A stretch of 64,000 bases of DNA from Streptomyces uncialis (GCF_001905345.1 NZ_LFBV01000004.1:558001-622000); one strand, 5' to 3'; positions 51,859-62,424 are shown, counted from the stretch's first letter. Made by a program: numbers and translations. Notes: generated by a model from the letters alone, not told the origin.

Positions 51859-52602
<744 letters not shown>

Positions 52603-52614
52603 GGGGGACACCTC

Positions 52615-53559
52615 ATGACACCCCGGGGGACCCCCCGCGCACCCCGCCCGCCCGCCGTCCTCCTCCTGCTGCTGGCCGCCCTGGCCGCCCTGGCCGTCCT
52701 CACCGCCGCCTGCGGCAAGGACGGCAGCCCGCCCGTGAAGGGCCCCGAGGCGGGAGCCCTGCCCACGTACGAGGTCGACAAGGACTTCACCCTGCCCGGC
52801 TCACCGACCTGGGAACGCGCCAAGAGACGCGGTTATCTCACCGTCGGCGCCAAGGAGGACCAGCCCTACCTCGGCGAGAAGGACCCGGCGAGCGGCGCGT
52901 ACTCCGGCTTCGACATCGAGATCGCACGGATGATGTCCGCCTCCCTCGGCTTCGCCCCCGCCACCCTCCGCTTTCGCACCATCGCCTCCGCCAACCGCGA
53001 GACGGCGCTCCAGAACGGCCAGATCGACTTCTACGTCGGCACCTACACCATCAACGACAACCGCAAGAAGCTCGTCGGCTTCGCGGGCCCCTACTACCTC
53101 GCCGGACAGGGCCTGCTGGTCCGCGCCGACGAGAACGACATCAAGGGCCCCCAGGACCTCGCGGGCAAGCGCGTCTGCTCGGCGGCCGGCTCCACCCCGT
53201 ACCAGCGCATCCAGAAGGACTACCCGAAGGCCGACCTCGTCGCGTACGACACCTACTCGGTGTGCGTCGACAACCTGCTGACCTACCAGGTCGACGCGGT
53301 CACCACCGACGACGCGATCCTCATCGGCTACGCCGCCAAGGTCCCCGAGGAACTCAAGGTCGTCGGCAAGCCCTTCTCCCAGGAGCCGTACGGCATCGGC
53401 GTCCCCAAGAACGACAACGCGCTGCGCTTCGCCCTCGACGACGCACTCGCCGCCCGGGAGAAGAACGGCGACTGGAAGAAGGCGTACCAGGCGACCCTCG
53501 GTCTGTCCGGGGTCCCCGCGCCCGAGCCGCCCGCCATCGACCGCTATCCGGCGAGCTGA
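52615..53559 (+). CDS. gluB: Glutamate-type ABC transporter substrate-binding lipoprotein
   Basis: This 314-aa SBP_bac_3-family lipoprotein has signal peptide LLLLAALAALAVLTAACGKD (lipobox TAAC). The mature binding protein begins WERAKRRGYLTVGAKEDQPY and continues GFDIEIARMMSASLG, IDFYVGTYTINDNRKKLVGF and GKRVCSAAGSTPYQRIQK. It captures glutamate or related amino acids for the GluACD transporter. It is tightly spaced within the operon, with GGGGGA before the ATG. Confidence 0.92.
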   Translation: MTPRGTPRAPRPPAVLLLLLAALAALAVLTAACGKDGSPPVKGPEAGALPTYEVDKDFTLPGSPTWERAKRRGYLTVGAKEDQPYLGEKDPASGAYSGFDIEIARMMSASLGFAPATLRFRTIASANRETALQNGQIDFYVGTYTINDNRKKLVGFAGPYYLAGQGLLVRADENDIKGPQDLAGKRVCSAAGSTPYQRIQKDYPKADLVAYDTYSVCVDNLLTYQVDAVTTDDAILIGYAAKVPEELKVVGKPFSQEPYGIGVPKNDNALRFALDDALAAREKNGDWKKAYQATLGLSGVPAPEPPAIDRYPAS

Positions 53560-53572
53560 ACGAGGCCCCCTC

Positions 53573-54217
53573 TTGAACGTACTGACAAGCAATTTCGACA
53601 CCTACGCCAAGGGATTCCTCGGCACCGTCGAACTCACCGTCTACTCCTCCGCGCTCGCCCTGCTGCTCGGCTTCGTGATGGCGTCGTTCCGGGTGGCCCC
53701 CGTCGGATCGCTGCGCGCCTTCGGCACCGTATGGGTGGCCGTACTGCGCAACACCCCGCTCACCCTGCTGTTCTTCGCGGTCCTCCTCGGACTGCCGCGC
53801 TTCGGGCTCGTCCTGCCCTTCCAGGTGTTCGCGGTCCTCGCGCTCGGCTGCTACACCTCCGCGTTCATCTGCGAGGCGCTGCGCTCCGGCATCAACACCG
53901 TGCCCAAGGGGCAGGGCGAGGCCGCCCGCAGCCTGGGGATGACCTTCGCGCAGACCCTGACCCTCGTGGTGCTGCCGCAGGCGTTCCGGTCGGTGATCCC
54001 GCCGGTCGGCTCCACCCTGATCGCCCTCGCCAAGAACTCCGCGATCGCGGGCGCGTTCAGCGTCACCGAACTCCTCGGCACCTACAAGACGCTCAGCGAA
54101 CTCGGCTACAACATCGTCTGGACATTCATCTGGATCGCCGTCGGCTATCTGATCATCACACTCACCATCAGCGCCCTGTTCAACCTGATGGAACGCCACT
54201 GGGGGGTCGTCCGGTGA
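53573..54217 (+). CDS. gluC: Glutamate-type ABC transporter permease 1
   Basis: This 214-aa HisM/GlnP-family permease has about five transmembrane segments and the EAA loop EALRSGINTVPKGQGEAARS (near residue 100). TLTLVVLPQAFRSVIPPVGS and ALAKNSAIAGAFSVTEL follow. The start is TTG (53573), the only suitable start at this spacing after the gluB stop; CGAGG lies upstream. It overlaps the next permease by 4 nt. Confidence 0.92.
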   Translation: MNVLTSNFDTYAKGFLGTVELTVYSSALALLLGFVMASFRVAPVGSLRAFGTVWVAVLRNTPLTLLFFAVLLGLPRFGLVLPFQVFAVLALGCYTSAFICEALRSGINTVPKGQGEAARSLGMTFAQTLTLVVLPQAFRSVIPPVGSTLIALAKNSAIAGAFSVTELLGTYKTLSELGYNIVWTFIWIAVGYLIITLTISALFNLMERHWGVVR

Positions 54218-55140
54218 CCGTCGCTCTGCCCACCGCCGACAGCGGCTCCCCGCACCACGCGCCCCGGGAGTCGAACGCCCTCTACGACATCCCCGGCCCC
54301 CGGACCCGCCACCGGCACCGGATCTACGGCCTGATCTCGACGGCCGTCCTGCTCGCCCTGATCGGCTGGATCCTCTACCTCCTCTTCGACACCGGACAGT
54401 TCACCGCCACCAAGTGGACGCCGTTCGAGTACAAGGGCATCCAGGAACTGCTGCTGCGGGGCCTCGGCAACACCCTGAAGGCGTTCGGGATCGCCGCCGT
54501 GCTGTCCCTGGTGCTCGGCGCGCTGCTCGCCACCGGCCGGCTCTCCGACCACGCGCCCGTGCGCTGGCTGTCCACGCTGATCGTGGAGTTCTTCCGCGCG
54601 ATGCCCGTCCTGGTGATGATCTTCTTCATCTTCGTGGCGCTGAAGGTGCAGCCGCTGCCCGCGCTGGTCGCCGGGCTCACCCTGTACAACGGCAGTGTGC
54701 TCGCGGAGGTCTTCCGCTCCGGCGTCAACGCGGTCGAACGCGGCCAGGGGGAGGCGGCGTTCGCGCTCGGGATGCGCAAGACGCAGGTCATGTCGTACGT
54801 CCTGGTGCCGCAGGCCGCGCGGGCGATGCTGCCCGCGATCATCAGCCAGCTCGTGGTGGCCCTCAAGGACACCTCGCTGGGATATCTGATCACCTATGAG
54901 GAGTTCCTCCACGCCGGGAAGCTGATCGCGTCGAACCTCGACTACGATCTGCCCTTCATCCCGGTCGTGATGGTGATCTCACCGATCTACATCGGGATGT
55001 GCATGCTGCTGTCCTGGTTCGCCCACTGGGTGGCCCGCCGGCAGCGCCGCAATCCCAGGACGGAGGCCGTCGACATCGCACCGCCCGAGCCAGGGACGCT
55101 GCTGCCGGGCGGGAATCCCCCCGCCGCTCCCCGGGGCTGA
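54214..55140 (+). CDS. gluD: Glutamate-type ABC transporter permease 2
   Basis: This 308-aa amino-acid permease has a hydrophilic N-terminal tail of about 35 residues before the first transmembrane segment. The EAA loop is EVFRSGVNAVERGQGEAAFA near residue 175, then KTQVMSYVLVPQAARAMLPA and VVALKDTSLGYLITYEEFL. It forms the channel with GluC. GTG 54214 overlaps the gluC stop (GTGA). The C-terminus is Pro-rich. Confidence 0.92.
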   Translation: MTVALPTADSGSPHHAPRESNALYDIPGPRTRHRHRIYGLISTAVLLALIGWILYLLFDTGQFTATKWTPFEYKGIQELLLRGLGNTLKAFGIAAVLSLVLGALLATGRLSDHAPVRWLSTLIVEFFRAMPVLVMIFFIFVALKVQPLPALVAGLTLYNGSVLAEVFRSGVNAVERGQGEAAFALGMRKTQVMSYVLVPQAARAMLPAIISQLVVALKDTSLGYLITYEEFLHAGKLIASNLDYDLPFIPVVMVISPIYIGMCMLLSWFAHWVARRQRRNPRTEAVDIAPPEPGTLLPGGNPPAAPRG

Positions 55141-55312
55141 ACCCGGGGAGGGAAGCGGCGGTTCGCGGGGCCGGGCCCGCCCGGCGGCGGCCGGAGATCA
55201 CCGCTCGCGCGGCGGTACCGACAGAGCAGGGCGGTCGGCCGCGGGCGAGGGGAAGGTCAGTCGCGCGCCGGACGGGTTGCGCTCCGGGCTCCCTGCGGAG
55301 CGGGGCCTTGGC

Positions 55313-55408
55313 ACACCTCAGGTGTCCGCCGCCGTACGGGCACCTCATCGGCCGGTCACCATGACGCGCACCTCGTGTGCCTGTCACCGTGACTCGCACC
55401 TCAGGTGT
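55313..55408 (+). repeat. Direct repeats around the palindrome CACCTCAGGTG
   Basis: CACCTCAGGTG followed by TCCGCCGCCGT occurs at 55314 and again at 55397, 83 bp apart. Between them lie two 28-bp tandem units beginning GTCACC(A/G)TGAC, then CGCACCTC (55355 and 55383). The region is a 294-nt gap between the convergent gluD and Clp genes. No gene is supported. The palindrome could bind a dimeric protein, or the repeats may be remnants of slippage. Confidence 0.7.
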
Positions 55409-55434
55409 CCGCCGCCGTGGCGCGGAGCGGTGGG

Positions 55435-58062
55435 CTACCCCGCGTCCGGCGGTGCCGACGCGCCCGGAACGTCCGGAGCGTCCGGGGAACCGGCTCCCGA
55501 CGCTCCCGACCCGGCCCCGGTCTCGTCGGATCCCGCTCCCGCCCCCGCGCCGGCGTTCTTCTCCGGCTTGCGCACCGTGCACACCAGCGAGTCCTGCCGG
55601 ACATCCGCCACCACCGTGTCGCCCGGGTCCGCCTCGCCGCTCAGCAGCAGCGACGCCAGCCGGTTGTCCAGCTCCGTCTGGATCGTCCGGCGCAGCGGCC
55701 GGGCCCCGAACTCGGGCTGGGTGCCATGGGCCACCAGCAGCTTCTTCGCCGCGTCGGTCACCTCAAGGCGCAGGCCCTGGGCCCGTACCCGGCGCTCGCT
55801 GCGGTCCAGCAGCAGCTCCAGGATGCGGGCCAGATCCTCCGGACCCAGCCCGTGGAACACGATGATCTCGTCCACGCGGTTCAGGAACTCCGGCAGGAAC
55901 CGGTCCCGCAGATCCTCCATCAGCTCGTCCTTGAGCCGCCCGCTCAGCACCCCGCTGCCGTCGTCCACCTCGCCCCGCCGGGCCAGGATGCGCTGCGCGC
56001 CGATGTTGCTCGTCATGATCACGACCGTGTGCCGGAAGTCGACGGTCCTGCCCCGCGCGTCCGTCAGCCGCCCGTCGTCCAGCACCTGGAGCAGCGCGTT
56101 GAAGACATCGCGGTGCGCCTTCTCGATCTCGTCGAACAGCAGCACGCTGTACGGCTGTCTGCGCACCTTCTCGGTCAGCTGGCCCGCGTCCTCGTGGCCC
56201 ACGTACCCGGGCGGCGCCCCGACCAGCCGGGACACCGTGTGCTTCTCCTGGAACTCGCTCATGTCGAACCGGACCATCCGGTTCTCGTCCCCGAACAGCA
56301 GCTCCGCGAGGGCCTTCGCCAGCTCCGTCTTGCCGACCCCGGTCGGCCCCAGGAACAGGAACGAGCCCACCGGCCGGTCCGGGTCGCCCATCCCCGCGCG
56401 GCTGCGGCGCACCGCCTCGGACACCGCGACCACCGCCTCGTCCTGGCCCACCACCCGGGAGTGCAGCGCGTCCTCCAGCTTCAGCAATTTCTCCTTCTCG
56501 CTCCGCGTGAGCTGCGAGACGGGGATACCGGTCCGCCGGGACAGCACGTCCGCGATGTCGTCGGTGGTGACCCGCATGACGCCCTCACGGCGTTCCGCGA
56601 CCCCCGCGACCTCGTCCTCGACCGTGGCGATCCGCCGTTTGAGTTCCGACGCCCGCTCGAAGTCCTCGTTGGCCACCGCCTGGTCCTTCTCCCGCTGGAG
56701 CCGGGCGACCCGGTCCTCCCGCTCGACGACCTCCGTGGACCGGCCCAGCGACCGCAGCCGGACCCGGGCGCCCGCCGTGTCCATCAGGTCGATCGCCTTG
56801 TCCGGCAGGAACCGGTCCGCGATGTAGCGGTCCGACAGCTCGGCGGCGGCCACCAGCGCCTCGTCGCTGAACCGCACCTGGTGGTGTGCCTCGTAGGTGT
56901 CCCGCAGCCCCTCCAGGATCTGGACCGTCTCCGCCACCGTCGGCTCGGGGACGGTGACCGGCTGGAAACGGCGCTCCAGGGCCGCGTCCTTCTCGATGTG
57001 CTTGCGGTACTCGTCGATCGTGGTCGCCCCGACCACATGGAGCTCACCGCGGGCCAGCGCCGGTTTGAGGATGTTGCCCGCGTCCATCGCGCCCTCGCCC
57101 CCGGACCCCGCGCCCACCACCGTGTGCAGCTCGTCGATGAACAGGACAGTCGACTCCGAGGCCGCCCTGACCTCGTCGATCACATTCTTCAGCCGCTCCT
57201 CGAACTCGCCCCGGTACTTCGACCCCGCGACCAGCCCCGGCAGATCGAGGGCCACCACCCGCCGGTCCTTGAGGCTCGCCGGTACCTCCCCGGCGACGAC
57301 GCGCTGCGCGAGGCCCTCCACGATCGCGGTCTTGCCGACCCCCGGCTCACCGATGAGCACCGGGTTGTTCTTGGTGCGCCGGGACAGCACCTCCACGGTC
57401 TGCTCGATCTCCTCGGCGCGGCCCACCACCGGGTCCAGCCGCCCGGCCCTGGCCTCCTCGGTCAGATCGAGGCCGTACTGGTCGAGGGTCGGGGTGTCGC
57501 TCTGCCGCTCCGGTGCCTCACCGCGCCGGGGCGGGGTGTCGGCGGCCCGCCGCAGCGAGGCGGCGTCCGGCACATGGTGGGCGATCGCCCGCGCGGCACC
57601 GGAGTTCCGGTCGTCCAGCAGGGCGCCCAGGATGTGCTCCGGACCGATGTACGACGACCCGGCCGCCCGGGACCGGGCGTGGGCGCCGATCAGCACCCGT
57701 TTGGCGGCGGGGGTGAGCCCCGGCTCGGCCGAGGGGGACGACGACTCGCCCGGCAGCGCCCGCGCGATCTGTCGGCCCAGCTCCTCCGGGTCGGCGCCCG
57801 CCTCCTCGATCAGGGAACGGGTGGGCTCGGTCCGGGTGGCCGCCCACAGCAGATGTTCGGTGTCCAGATCCGGACTGCCGTCCTGCTCCGCCCTGGCGGA
57901 GGCGGTGGCCAGCAGCTCCCGGGCCGAGTCGCTCAGCAGCCGCCCGATCGGGACCCGCTGCACCGCGGGCGGGGCGGAGCCCGGCGACATCCCGAAGAAG
58001 CGGTTGAGCAGGTCGGAGAAGGGGTCCGGGCCGCCGGGAGACCCGAAGGAGGACAGCGACAT
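55435..58062 (-). CDS. ClpC-like AAA+ unfoldase (Clp protease ATP-binding subunit)
   Basis: This HSP100 protein is about 875 aa. The N-terminal Clp repeat domain (residues about 40-180, TEHLLWAATRTEPTRSLIEE and GPEHILGALLDDR) precedes the first ATPase (Walker A GEPGVGKTAIVEGLAQ; LFIDELHTVVGAG). A middle coiled region has a UVR-like motif (ANEDFERASELKRRI). The second ATPase carries GPTGVGKTELAKALAE, FDMSEFQEKHTVSRLVG and LLFDEIEKAH. The sensor-2 GARPLRRTIQTELDN precedes a Gly/Ala/Pro-rich tail. It feeds substrates to ClpP, which is encoded elsewhere. GGAG upstream supports ATG 58062. An unusual linker follows the N-domain. Confidence 0.92.
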   Translation of the reverse strand: MSLSSFGSPGGPDPFSDLLNRFFGMSPGSAPPAVQRVPIGRLLSDSARELLATASARAEQDGSPDLDTEHLLWAATRTEPTRSLIEEAGADPEELGRQIARALPGESSSPSAEPGLTPAAKRVLIGAHARSRAAGSSYIGPEHILGALLDDRNSGAARAIAHHVPDAASLRRAADTPPRRGEAPERQSDTPTLDQYGLDLTEEARAGRLDPVVGRAEEIEQTVEVLSRRTKNNPVLIGEPGVGKTAIVEGLAQRVVAGEVPASLKDRRVVALDLPGLVAGSKYRGEFEERLKNVIDEVRAASESTVLFIDELHTVVGAGSGGEGAMDAGNILKPALARGELHVVGATTIDEYRKHIEKDAALERRFQPVTVPEPTVAETVQILEGLRDTYEAHHQVRFSDEALVAAAELSDRYIADRFLPDKAIDLMDTAGARVRLRSLGRSTEVVEREDRVARLQREKDQAVANEDFERASELKRRIATVEDEVAGVAERREGVMRVTTDDIADVLSRRTGIPVSQLTRSEKEKLLKLEDALHSRVVGQDEAVVAVSEAVRRSRAGMGDPDRPVGSFLFLGPTGVGKTELAKALAELLFGDENRMVRFDMSEFQEKHTVSRLVGAPPGYVGHEDAGQLTEKVRRQPYSVLLFDEIEKAHRDVFNALLQVLDDGRLTDARGRTVDFRHTVVIMTSNIGAQRILARRGEVDDGSGVLSGRLKDELMEDLRDRFLPEFLNRVDEIIVFHGLGPEDLARILELLLDRSERRVRAQGLRLEVTDAAKKLLVAHGTQPEFGARPLRRTIQTELDNRLASLLLSGEADPGDTVVADVRQDSLVCTVRKPEKNAGAGAGAGSDETGAGSGASGAGSPDAPDVPGASAPPDAG

Positions 58063-58238
58063 GGCACGCTCCGCGGAAGTTCGTGAGGGACATGTCCACA
58101 CAAACACCGCGTGATGCGCCCTGCAATCGGGGCGCCGGGGCCCGCCGGGCCCGGGGGCGGGCGGGGAACGGGTCCGGGAGCGGCCCGGGAGCGGGCCTGG
58201 AGTCGACCCCGGACGGCTCCGGACGGCCTCGAACGCGA

Positions 58239-58265
58239 AGGAGCCCCCGGTGTACGGGGGCTCCT
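58239..58265 (-). terminator. Strong stem-loop after the L,D-transpeptidase gene
   Basis: AGGAGCCCCCG (58239-58249), a 5-nt loop and CGGGGGCTCCT (58255-58265) form a perfect 11-bp stem just beyond the stop of the minus-strand L,D-transpeptidase gene. This is the usual place for a factor-independent-type terminator in Streptomyces, where T-runs are often absent. It also separates this gene from the Clp gene downstream. Confidence 0.75.
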
Positions 58266-58286
58266 CGGACGGGGTCGGCGAACCGG

Positions 58287-59525
58287 TCAGTCCAGTGCGC
58301 TCAGGTCCTGCCACTTCGCCCAGGACAGGTTCCACGCGCCGTAGCCGTTGCCCGCGTCGGGGACGCCCTTGTGCCCGGGGCCCGTCACCTCGAAGGGGTC
58401 ACCGGCCCGCACCTGGCCGTACAGCCAGGAGGCGTTCGAGTCGCTCATCCCGATGCAGCCGGAGCTGCGGTTGGCGTTGCCGAAGTACGCGGCGTTCCAC
58501 GGCGCGGCGTGCGCGTACATCCCGGACCAGGTCAGCCGCATCGAGTGGTCGACCATCTTGTCGTACGCGTCGCCCAGGCCGACCGTCTCGGAGTTCATCC
58601 GGATGGTGCCCTCCTTGGCCATCAGCACGGTCGTCCCGCCCCAGGACCGCTTGTCGCCGCCGGGCGTCCCCGCGGACATCGGCACGGTGTTGACCACCTT
58701 GCCGTCGCGCTCCAGCCGGAGCTTCTTCGTCGCGAGGTCGACCTTGACGATCTGGGCGGCGCCGATGGTGAAGTTCGTGTCGTAGTCACGGACGAAGAAG
58801 CCGCCGCCGGAGTCGATGCCGTTCAGATCGGCCTTGAGCCGCACCTGGGTGCCCGAGCGCCAGTAGTCCTTGGGCCGCCAGTCGATCCGGTCCCGGCCGC
58901 TGTAGTCCTTGATCCAGCCCCAGGAACCGACGGTGTCGTTCGACGTGCTGACCTTCAGCGCGCGCTCCACGTCGGCCTTGTCGGTGACCGGGTTGTCGAA
59001 GACGATCGACAGGGGCTGGCCGACGCCCACGGTCGTCCCCTTGCCGGGCGCGAGGGTCAGCTTGTTGACCTTGGCCGCGGCGGCGGTGGTGAACGCGGCG
59101 GTGGCCGAACCGCCCTCCTTCGTGGTGGCCTTCACCTGGTACGCGGTACCGGGCGCCGCCACCCGCTTCGAGGTCCAGGTACGGCCGTCGGACGAGACCT
59201 TCCCGGTCAGCGCCGCCCCCTTGGCCGCGGTGACGGACACCTCCTTCAGACCGCCCTTGGCGAGGGTGACCGTCACGGGCTTGCCCGCGGCGGCCTGCCG
59301 GCCCTTCAGGTTCACGGATATCTCGGCCCGGGCGGGAGCGGCCGCCTGGGTGCCCGATCCGCCCTTGCCGTCGTCGGAACCGCCGCCGGAGCAGGCGCTC
59401 AGCAGGACGGCGAGACCGGCGGCCCCGGCCCCCACGGTGAGCAGGCGCCCGCGTCGGCCGGGGGAACGCTTCGCAGCGGCGCCCGTGGCCGGGTGCGGTG
59501 CGGTGGGCAGCGGTGCGCTGGACAT
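58287..59525 (-). CDS. L,D-transpeptidase lipoprotein (Ig-like and YkuD domains)
   Basis: This 412-aa lipoprotein has signal RLLTVGAGAAGLAVLLSAC with lipobox LSAC, then a Gly/Ser linker and two Ig-like domains (residues about 65-270). A C-terminal YkuD domain has the catalytic motif HAAPWNAAYFG...SSGCIGMSD (His and Cys near 355 and 374). L,D-transpeptidases make 3-3 peptidoglycan cross-links outside the membrane. ATG 59525 follows GGAGG. The adjacent minus-strand gene upstream is of unknown function. Confidence 0.93.
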   Translation of the reverse strand: MSSAPLPTAPHPATGAAAKRSPGRRGRLLTVGAGAAGLAVLLSACSGGGSDDGKGGSGTQAAAPARAEISVNLKGRQAAAGKPVTVTLAKGGLKEVSVTAAKGAALTGKVSSDGRTWTSKRVAAPGTAYQVKATTKEGGSATAAFTTAAAAKVNKLTLAPGKGTTVGVGQPLSIVFDNPVTDKADVERALKVSTSNDTVGSWGWIKDYSGRDRIDWRPKDYWRSGTQVRLKADLNGIDSGGGFFVRDYDTNFTIGAAQIVKVDLATKKLRLERDGKVVNTVPMSAGTPGGDKRSWGGTTVLMAKEGTIRMNSETVGLGDAYDKMVDHSMRLTWSGMYAHAAPWNAAYFGNANRSSGCIGMSDSNASWLYGQVRAGDPFEVTGPGHKGVPDAGNGYGAWNLSWAKWQDLSALD

Positions 59526-59674
59526 CAGTGTCGTACCTCCGTGCGATTCGGAATCGTCCGGAGAGAGTGCGGGCCGGGCCGTGAGGTTCCGCCCGTGCGC
59601 GTTGGTCGTCCAGCTGTCACAGAACCGGGACATTCCAGCGCCTCATCAGCGGATTCCCACCGCGGTGGGCAGCC

Positions 59675-60430
59675 TCAGGGAGCCCGGTGCGACGTACGGG
59701 GCACGACGGCCGGGACCGGTTCCTGGGCCGCGCCCGTCACGTCCGCCACCAGCTCGACCACATCGGGCCCGTACGCCTGCGAGTTCACGACCTTCAGCAG
59801 CAGTACGAACGAACCGCCCCGGTGCTTACGGGCCAGCCGCTCGTGATGACGGGCCAGATACCGGGTCGCCGCCTGGTTGGTGATCGCGCGCTGGCCGCAG
59901 AACAGGAACACCGGCCGCGCCGTGTCCCCCTGACCGGCGGTGAGCCGGGCCAGCAGCACGTACTCGGTCCGCCCGGGCTCCAGCCGGTACCGCTCGGAGC
60001 CGATCTGGAAGGCGCCCCGGTCCGGCCCGGGCTCCGGATCGGCGTTGACCCGCACCCCGGGCAGCAGCCCGGCCATATGGGCCGCCATCCGCCGGTTCAC
60101 CGTCGGGTTGCCGAGGCAGAACTCCGTCCGCTCCCCGAATCCCTGCTGCACCGCGTCGTGCGGGACGATCTGCGCGTGCGCCCCGCAGTCCTTGACCAGG
60201 GCCGACAGCTCGATCAGGGCGAACATGTCGGGCTGCGGCACCGAGAGCTCGGGCCCGCCCGGCCCCCGGCTGACGACGAGCAGCGACTCGGCGTGGTCCG
60301 GCAGCCCGAGGAACGCCTGCTTGCGGCGCAGCTTGCGCCGCCAGAGCTGCGTCCGCGCGGCCCACCCGAGCAGGGCGCCGACAGCCGCGGCGGCCGGCCA
60401 GGCGGCGATGAGGAGCACGTCGTCGGTCAT
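59675..60430 (-). CDS. Membrane-anchored protein of unknown function
   Basis: Family not recognised. The 251-aa protein has one N-terminal hydrophobic segment (VLLIAAWPAAAAVGALLGWAA, residues 5-25) followed by a basic stretch (RRKLRRKQ), so the bulk is probably cytoplasmic. The soluble part has ESLLVVSRGPGGPELSVPQP, DMFALIELSALVKDCGAHAQ, RTEFCLGNPTVNRRMAAHMA, RPVFLFCGQRAITNQAATRY and SFVLLLKVVNSQAYG. These alternate strands and helices, suggesting a Rossmann-like fold. It stands alone between ldt and ggt. Confidence 0.7.
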   Translation of the reverse strand: MTDDVLLIAAWPAAAAVGALLGWAARTQLWRRKLRRKQAFLGLPDHAESLLVVSRGPGGPELSVPQPDMFALIELSALVKDCGAHAQIVPHDAVQQGFGERTEFCLGNPTVNRRMAAHMAGLLPGVRVNADPEPGPDRGAFQIGSERYRLEPGRTEYVLLARLTAGQGDTARPVFLFCGQRAITNQAATRYLARHHERLARKHRGGSFVLLLKVVNSQAYGPDVVELVADVTGAAQEPVPAVVPRTSHRAP

Positions 60431-60597
60431 GGGCGCGCATGTTAGCGCCCCTCCGTACGGAGGTTCGAGGGGGGACCGGGTGGCGGGACGGCCCGCCACC
60501 CGGCCGTCGGCCGTCCGGCCCTGCCGGGGCGAGGCGTCCTGGCGACCGGCAAGGGCTGAAGTTACAGTGCGCGGACGCCCGTTGACCGGAGGTACGC

Positions 60598-62424
60598 ATG
60601 CGTCGTTCCCGTGCACGGAACCTGTCCGTGCTGGCTGTCACCACCGCTGTCGCCTCCCTCGGGGTGACCGCGCCACCGACGGCCGCCGCCCCGCCGCGCA
60701 CCCCCGACAAGGTGCCCGTCGCCGTCGGCCACGGCGGCGCCGTCTCCAGCGTCGACCCGGACGCGACCGCCGCCGGGATCGAGATCCTGCGCAAAGGCGG
60801 CAACGCCGTCGACGCGGCCGTCGCGACGGCCGCCGCCCTCGGGGTCACCGAGCCCTACTCGGCGGGCATCGGCGGCGGCGGCTACTTCGTCCACTACGAC
60901 GCGAAGTCCCGCACGGTGCGCACCCTGGACGGCCGGGAGACCGCGCCCCGCTCGGCGGACACCGGGCTCTTCCTGGAGAACGGCCGGCCCATACCCTTCG
61001 ACCAGGCGGTCACCAGCGGACTCGCCGTCGGCACCCCCGGGACACCCGCCACCTGGCGCTCCGCGCTCGACGCCTGGGGCAGCGAACGGCTCTCCACCCT
61101 GCTGAAGCCCGCCGAGCGGCTGGCCCGCGACGGATTCACCGTCGACGCCACGTTCCGCGCCCAGACCGAGGCCAATCAGGCGCGGTTCAAGGACTTCCCC
61201 GCCTCGGCGGAACTCTTCCTGCCCGGCGGCGGGCTCCCGGTGGTCGGCTCGACCTTCAAGAACCCCGACCTCGCCCGCACCTACGCCGAGCTGTCCCGCA
61301 AAGGCATCGGCGCCCTGTACCGGGGGAAGCTCGCCGAGGACATCGTCCGTACGGTCGCCCGGCCGCCGGTCGACCCCGCGTCCGGGCGGACCGCCCGGCC
61401 CGGCGACCTCACCGAACGGGACCTGCGCTCCTACCGGGCCCTGTTCCAGAAGCCCACCGTGACCTCGTACCGGGGCCTCGGCATCCACTCCATCGCGCCC
61501 TCCTCCTCCGGCGGGACGACGGTCGGTGAGGCCCTGAACATCCTGGAGAGCGAGGATCTGTCGAAGGCGAGCCGGACCGCCTACTTCCACCGCCTCATCG
61601 AGGCCAGCCGGATCGCCTTCGCCGACCGGGGCCGCTGGGTCGGCGACCCCGCCTTCGAGGACGTACCGCAGAAGGAACTCCTCTCCCAGCGGTACGCCGA
61701 CTCCCGCGCCTGCCTGATCAAGGACGACGCGGTCCTGAGCAGCCCCCTCGCCCCCGGCGACCCCCGCCGGCCGGTACCGTGCGCGGCGGGCGGCAAGGCC
61801 GCGCCCACGACGTACGAGGGTGACAGCACGACGCATCTGACGACCGCCGACAAGTGGGGCAACGTCGTCGCGTACACCCTCACCATCGAGCAGACCGGCG
61901 GCAGCGGGATCACCGTCCCGGACCGGGGCTTCCTGCTCAACAACGAGCTGACCGACTTCTCCTTCGCGCCCGCCGATCCGGCGGTCCACGACCCCAACCT
62001 GCCGGGGCCCGGCAAGCGTCCGCGCTCCTCGATCGCCCCGACCATCGTCCTCGACCGGAACGCGCGGCCCGTCCTCGCGCTCGGTTCGCCCGGCGGTGCG
62101 ACGATCGTCACCACCGTGCTCCAGACGCTGACCGGGGTGGTCGACCGGGGGCTGCCGCTGGTCGACGCGATCGCGGCGCCGCGGGCCAGTCAGCGCAACC
62201 AGGCGACCACGGAGCTCGAACCCGCGCTGTGGGACAGCGCGCTGCGGGCCGAGCTTGAGGCCATCGGGCACGGGTTCCGGCAGAATCCGGAGATCGGGGC
62301 GGCGACGGGGGTCCAGCGGTTGGCGGACGGGCGGTGGGTCGCCGCGGCGGAGCGGAGCCGCAGGGGCGGCGGGTCGGCGATGGTCGTGTCGCCTTCCCCC
62401 GCCTCTCCGGGGCCCCTCGGCTGA
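60598..62424 (+). CDS. ggt: Gamma-glutamyltransferase (exported)
   Basis: Gamma-glutamyltransferase cleaves gamma-glutamyl bonds of glutathione-like peptides and transfers the glutamyl group; it self-cleaves into two subunits. The 608-aa precursor has a signal peptide (RNLSVLAVTTAVASLGVTAP) and the large-subunit signature GGNAVDAAVATAAALGVTEP. The autocleavage and nucleophile Thr is T411 in DSTTHLT, followed by GITVPDRGFLLNNELTDFS and SSIAPTIVLD. GGAGG precedes the ATG. It is probably secreted and involved in peptide nitrogen scavenging. Confidence 0.94.
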   Translation: MRRSRARNLSVLAVTTAVASLGVTAPPTAAAPPRTPDKVPVAVGHGGAVSSVDPDATAAGIEILRKGGNAVDAAVATAAALGVTEPYSAGIGGGGYFVHYDAKSRTVRTLDGRETAPRSADTGLFLENGRPIPFDQAVTSGLAVGTPGTPATWRSALDAWGSERLSTLLKPAERLARDGFTVDATFRAQTEANQARFKDFPASAELFLPGGGLPVVGSTFKNPDLARTYAELSRKGIGALYRGKLAEDIVRTVARPPVDPASGRTARPGDLTERDLRSYRALFQKPTVTSYRGLGIHSIAPSSSGGTTVGEALNILESEDLSKASRTAYFHRLIEASRIAFADRGRWVGDPAFEDVPQKELLSQRYADSRACLIKDDAVLSSPLAPGDPRRPVPCAAGGKAAPTTYEGDSTTHLTTADKWGNVVAYTLTIEQTGGSGITVPDRGFLLNNELTDFSFAPADPAVHDPNLPGPGKRPRSSIAPTIVLDRNARPVLALGSPGGATIVTTVLQTLTGVVDRGLPLVDAIAAPRASQRNQATTELEPALWDSALRAELEAIGHGFRQNPEIGAATGVQRLADGRWVAAAERSRRGGGSAMVVSPSPASPGPLG

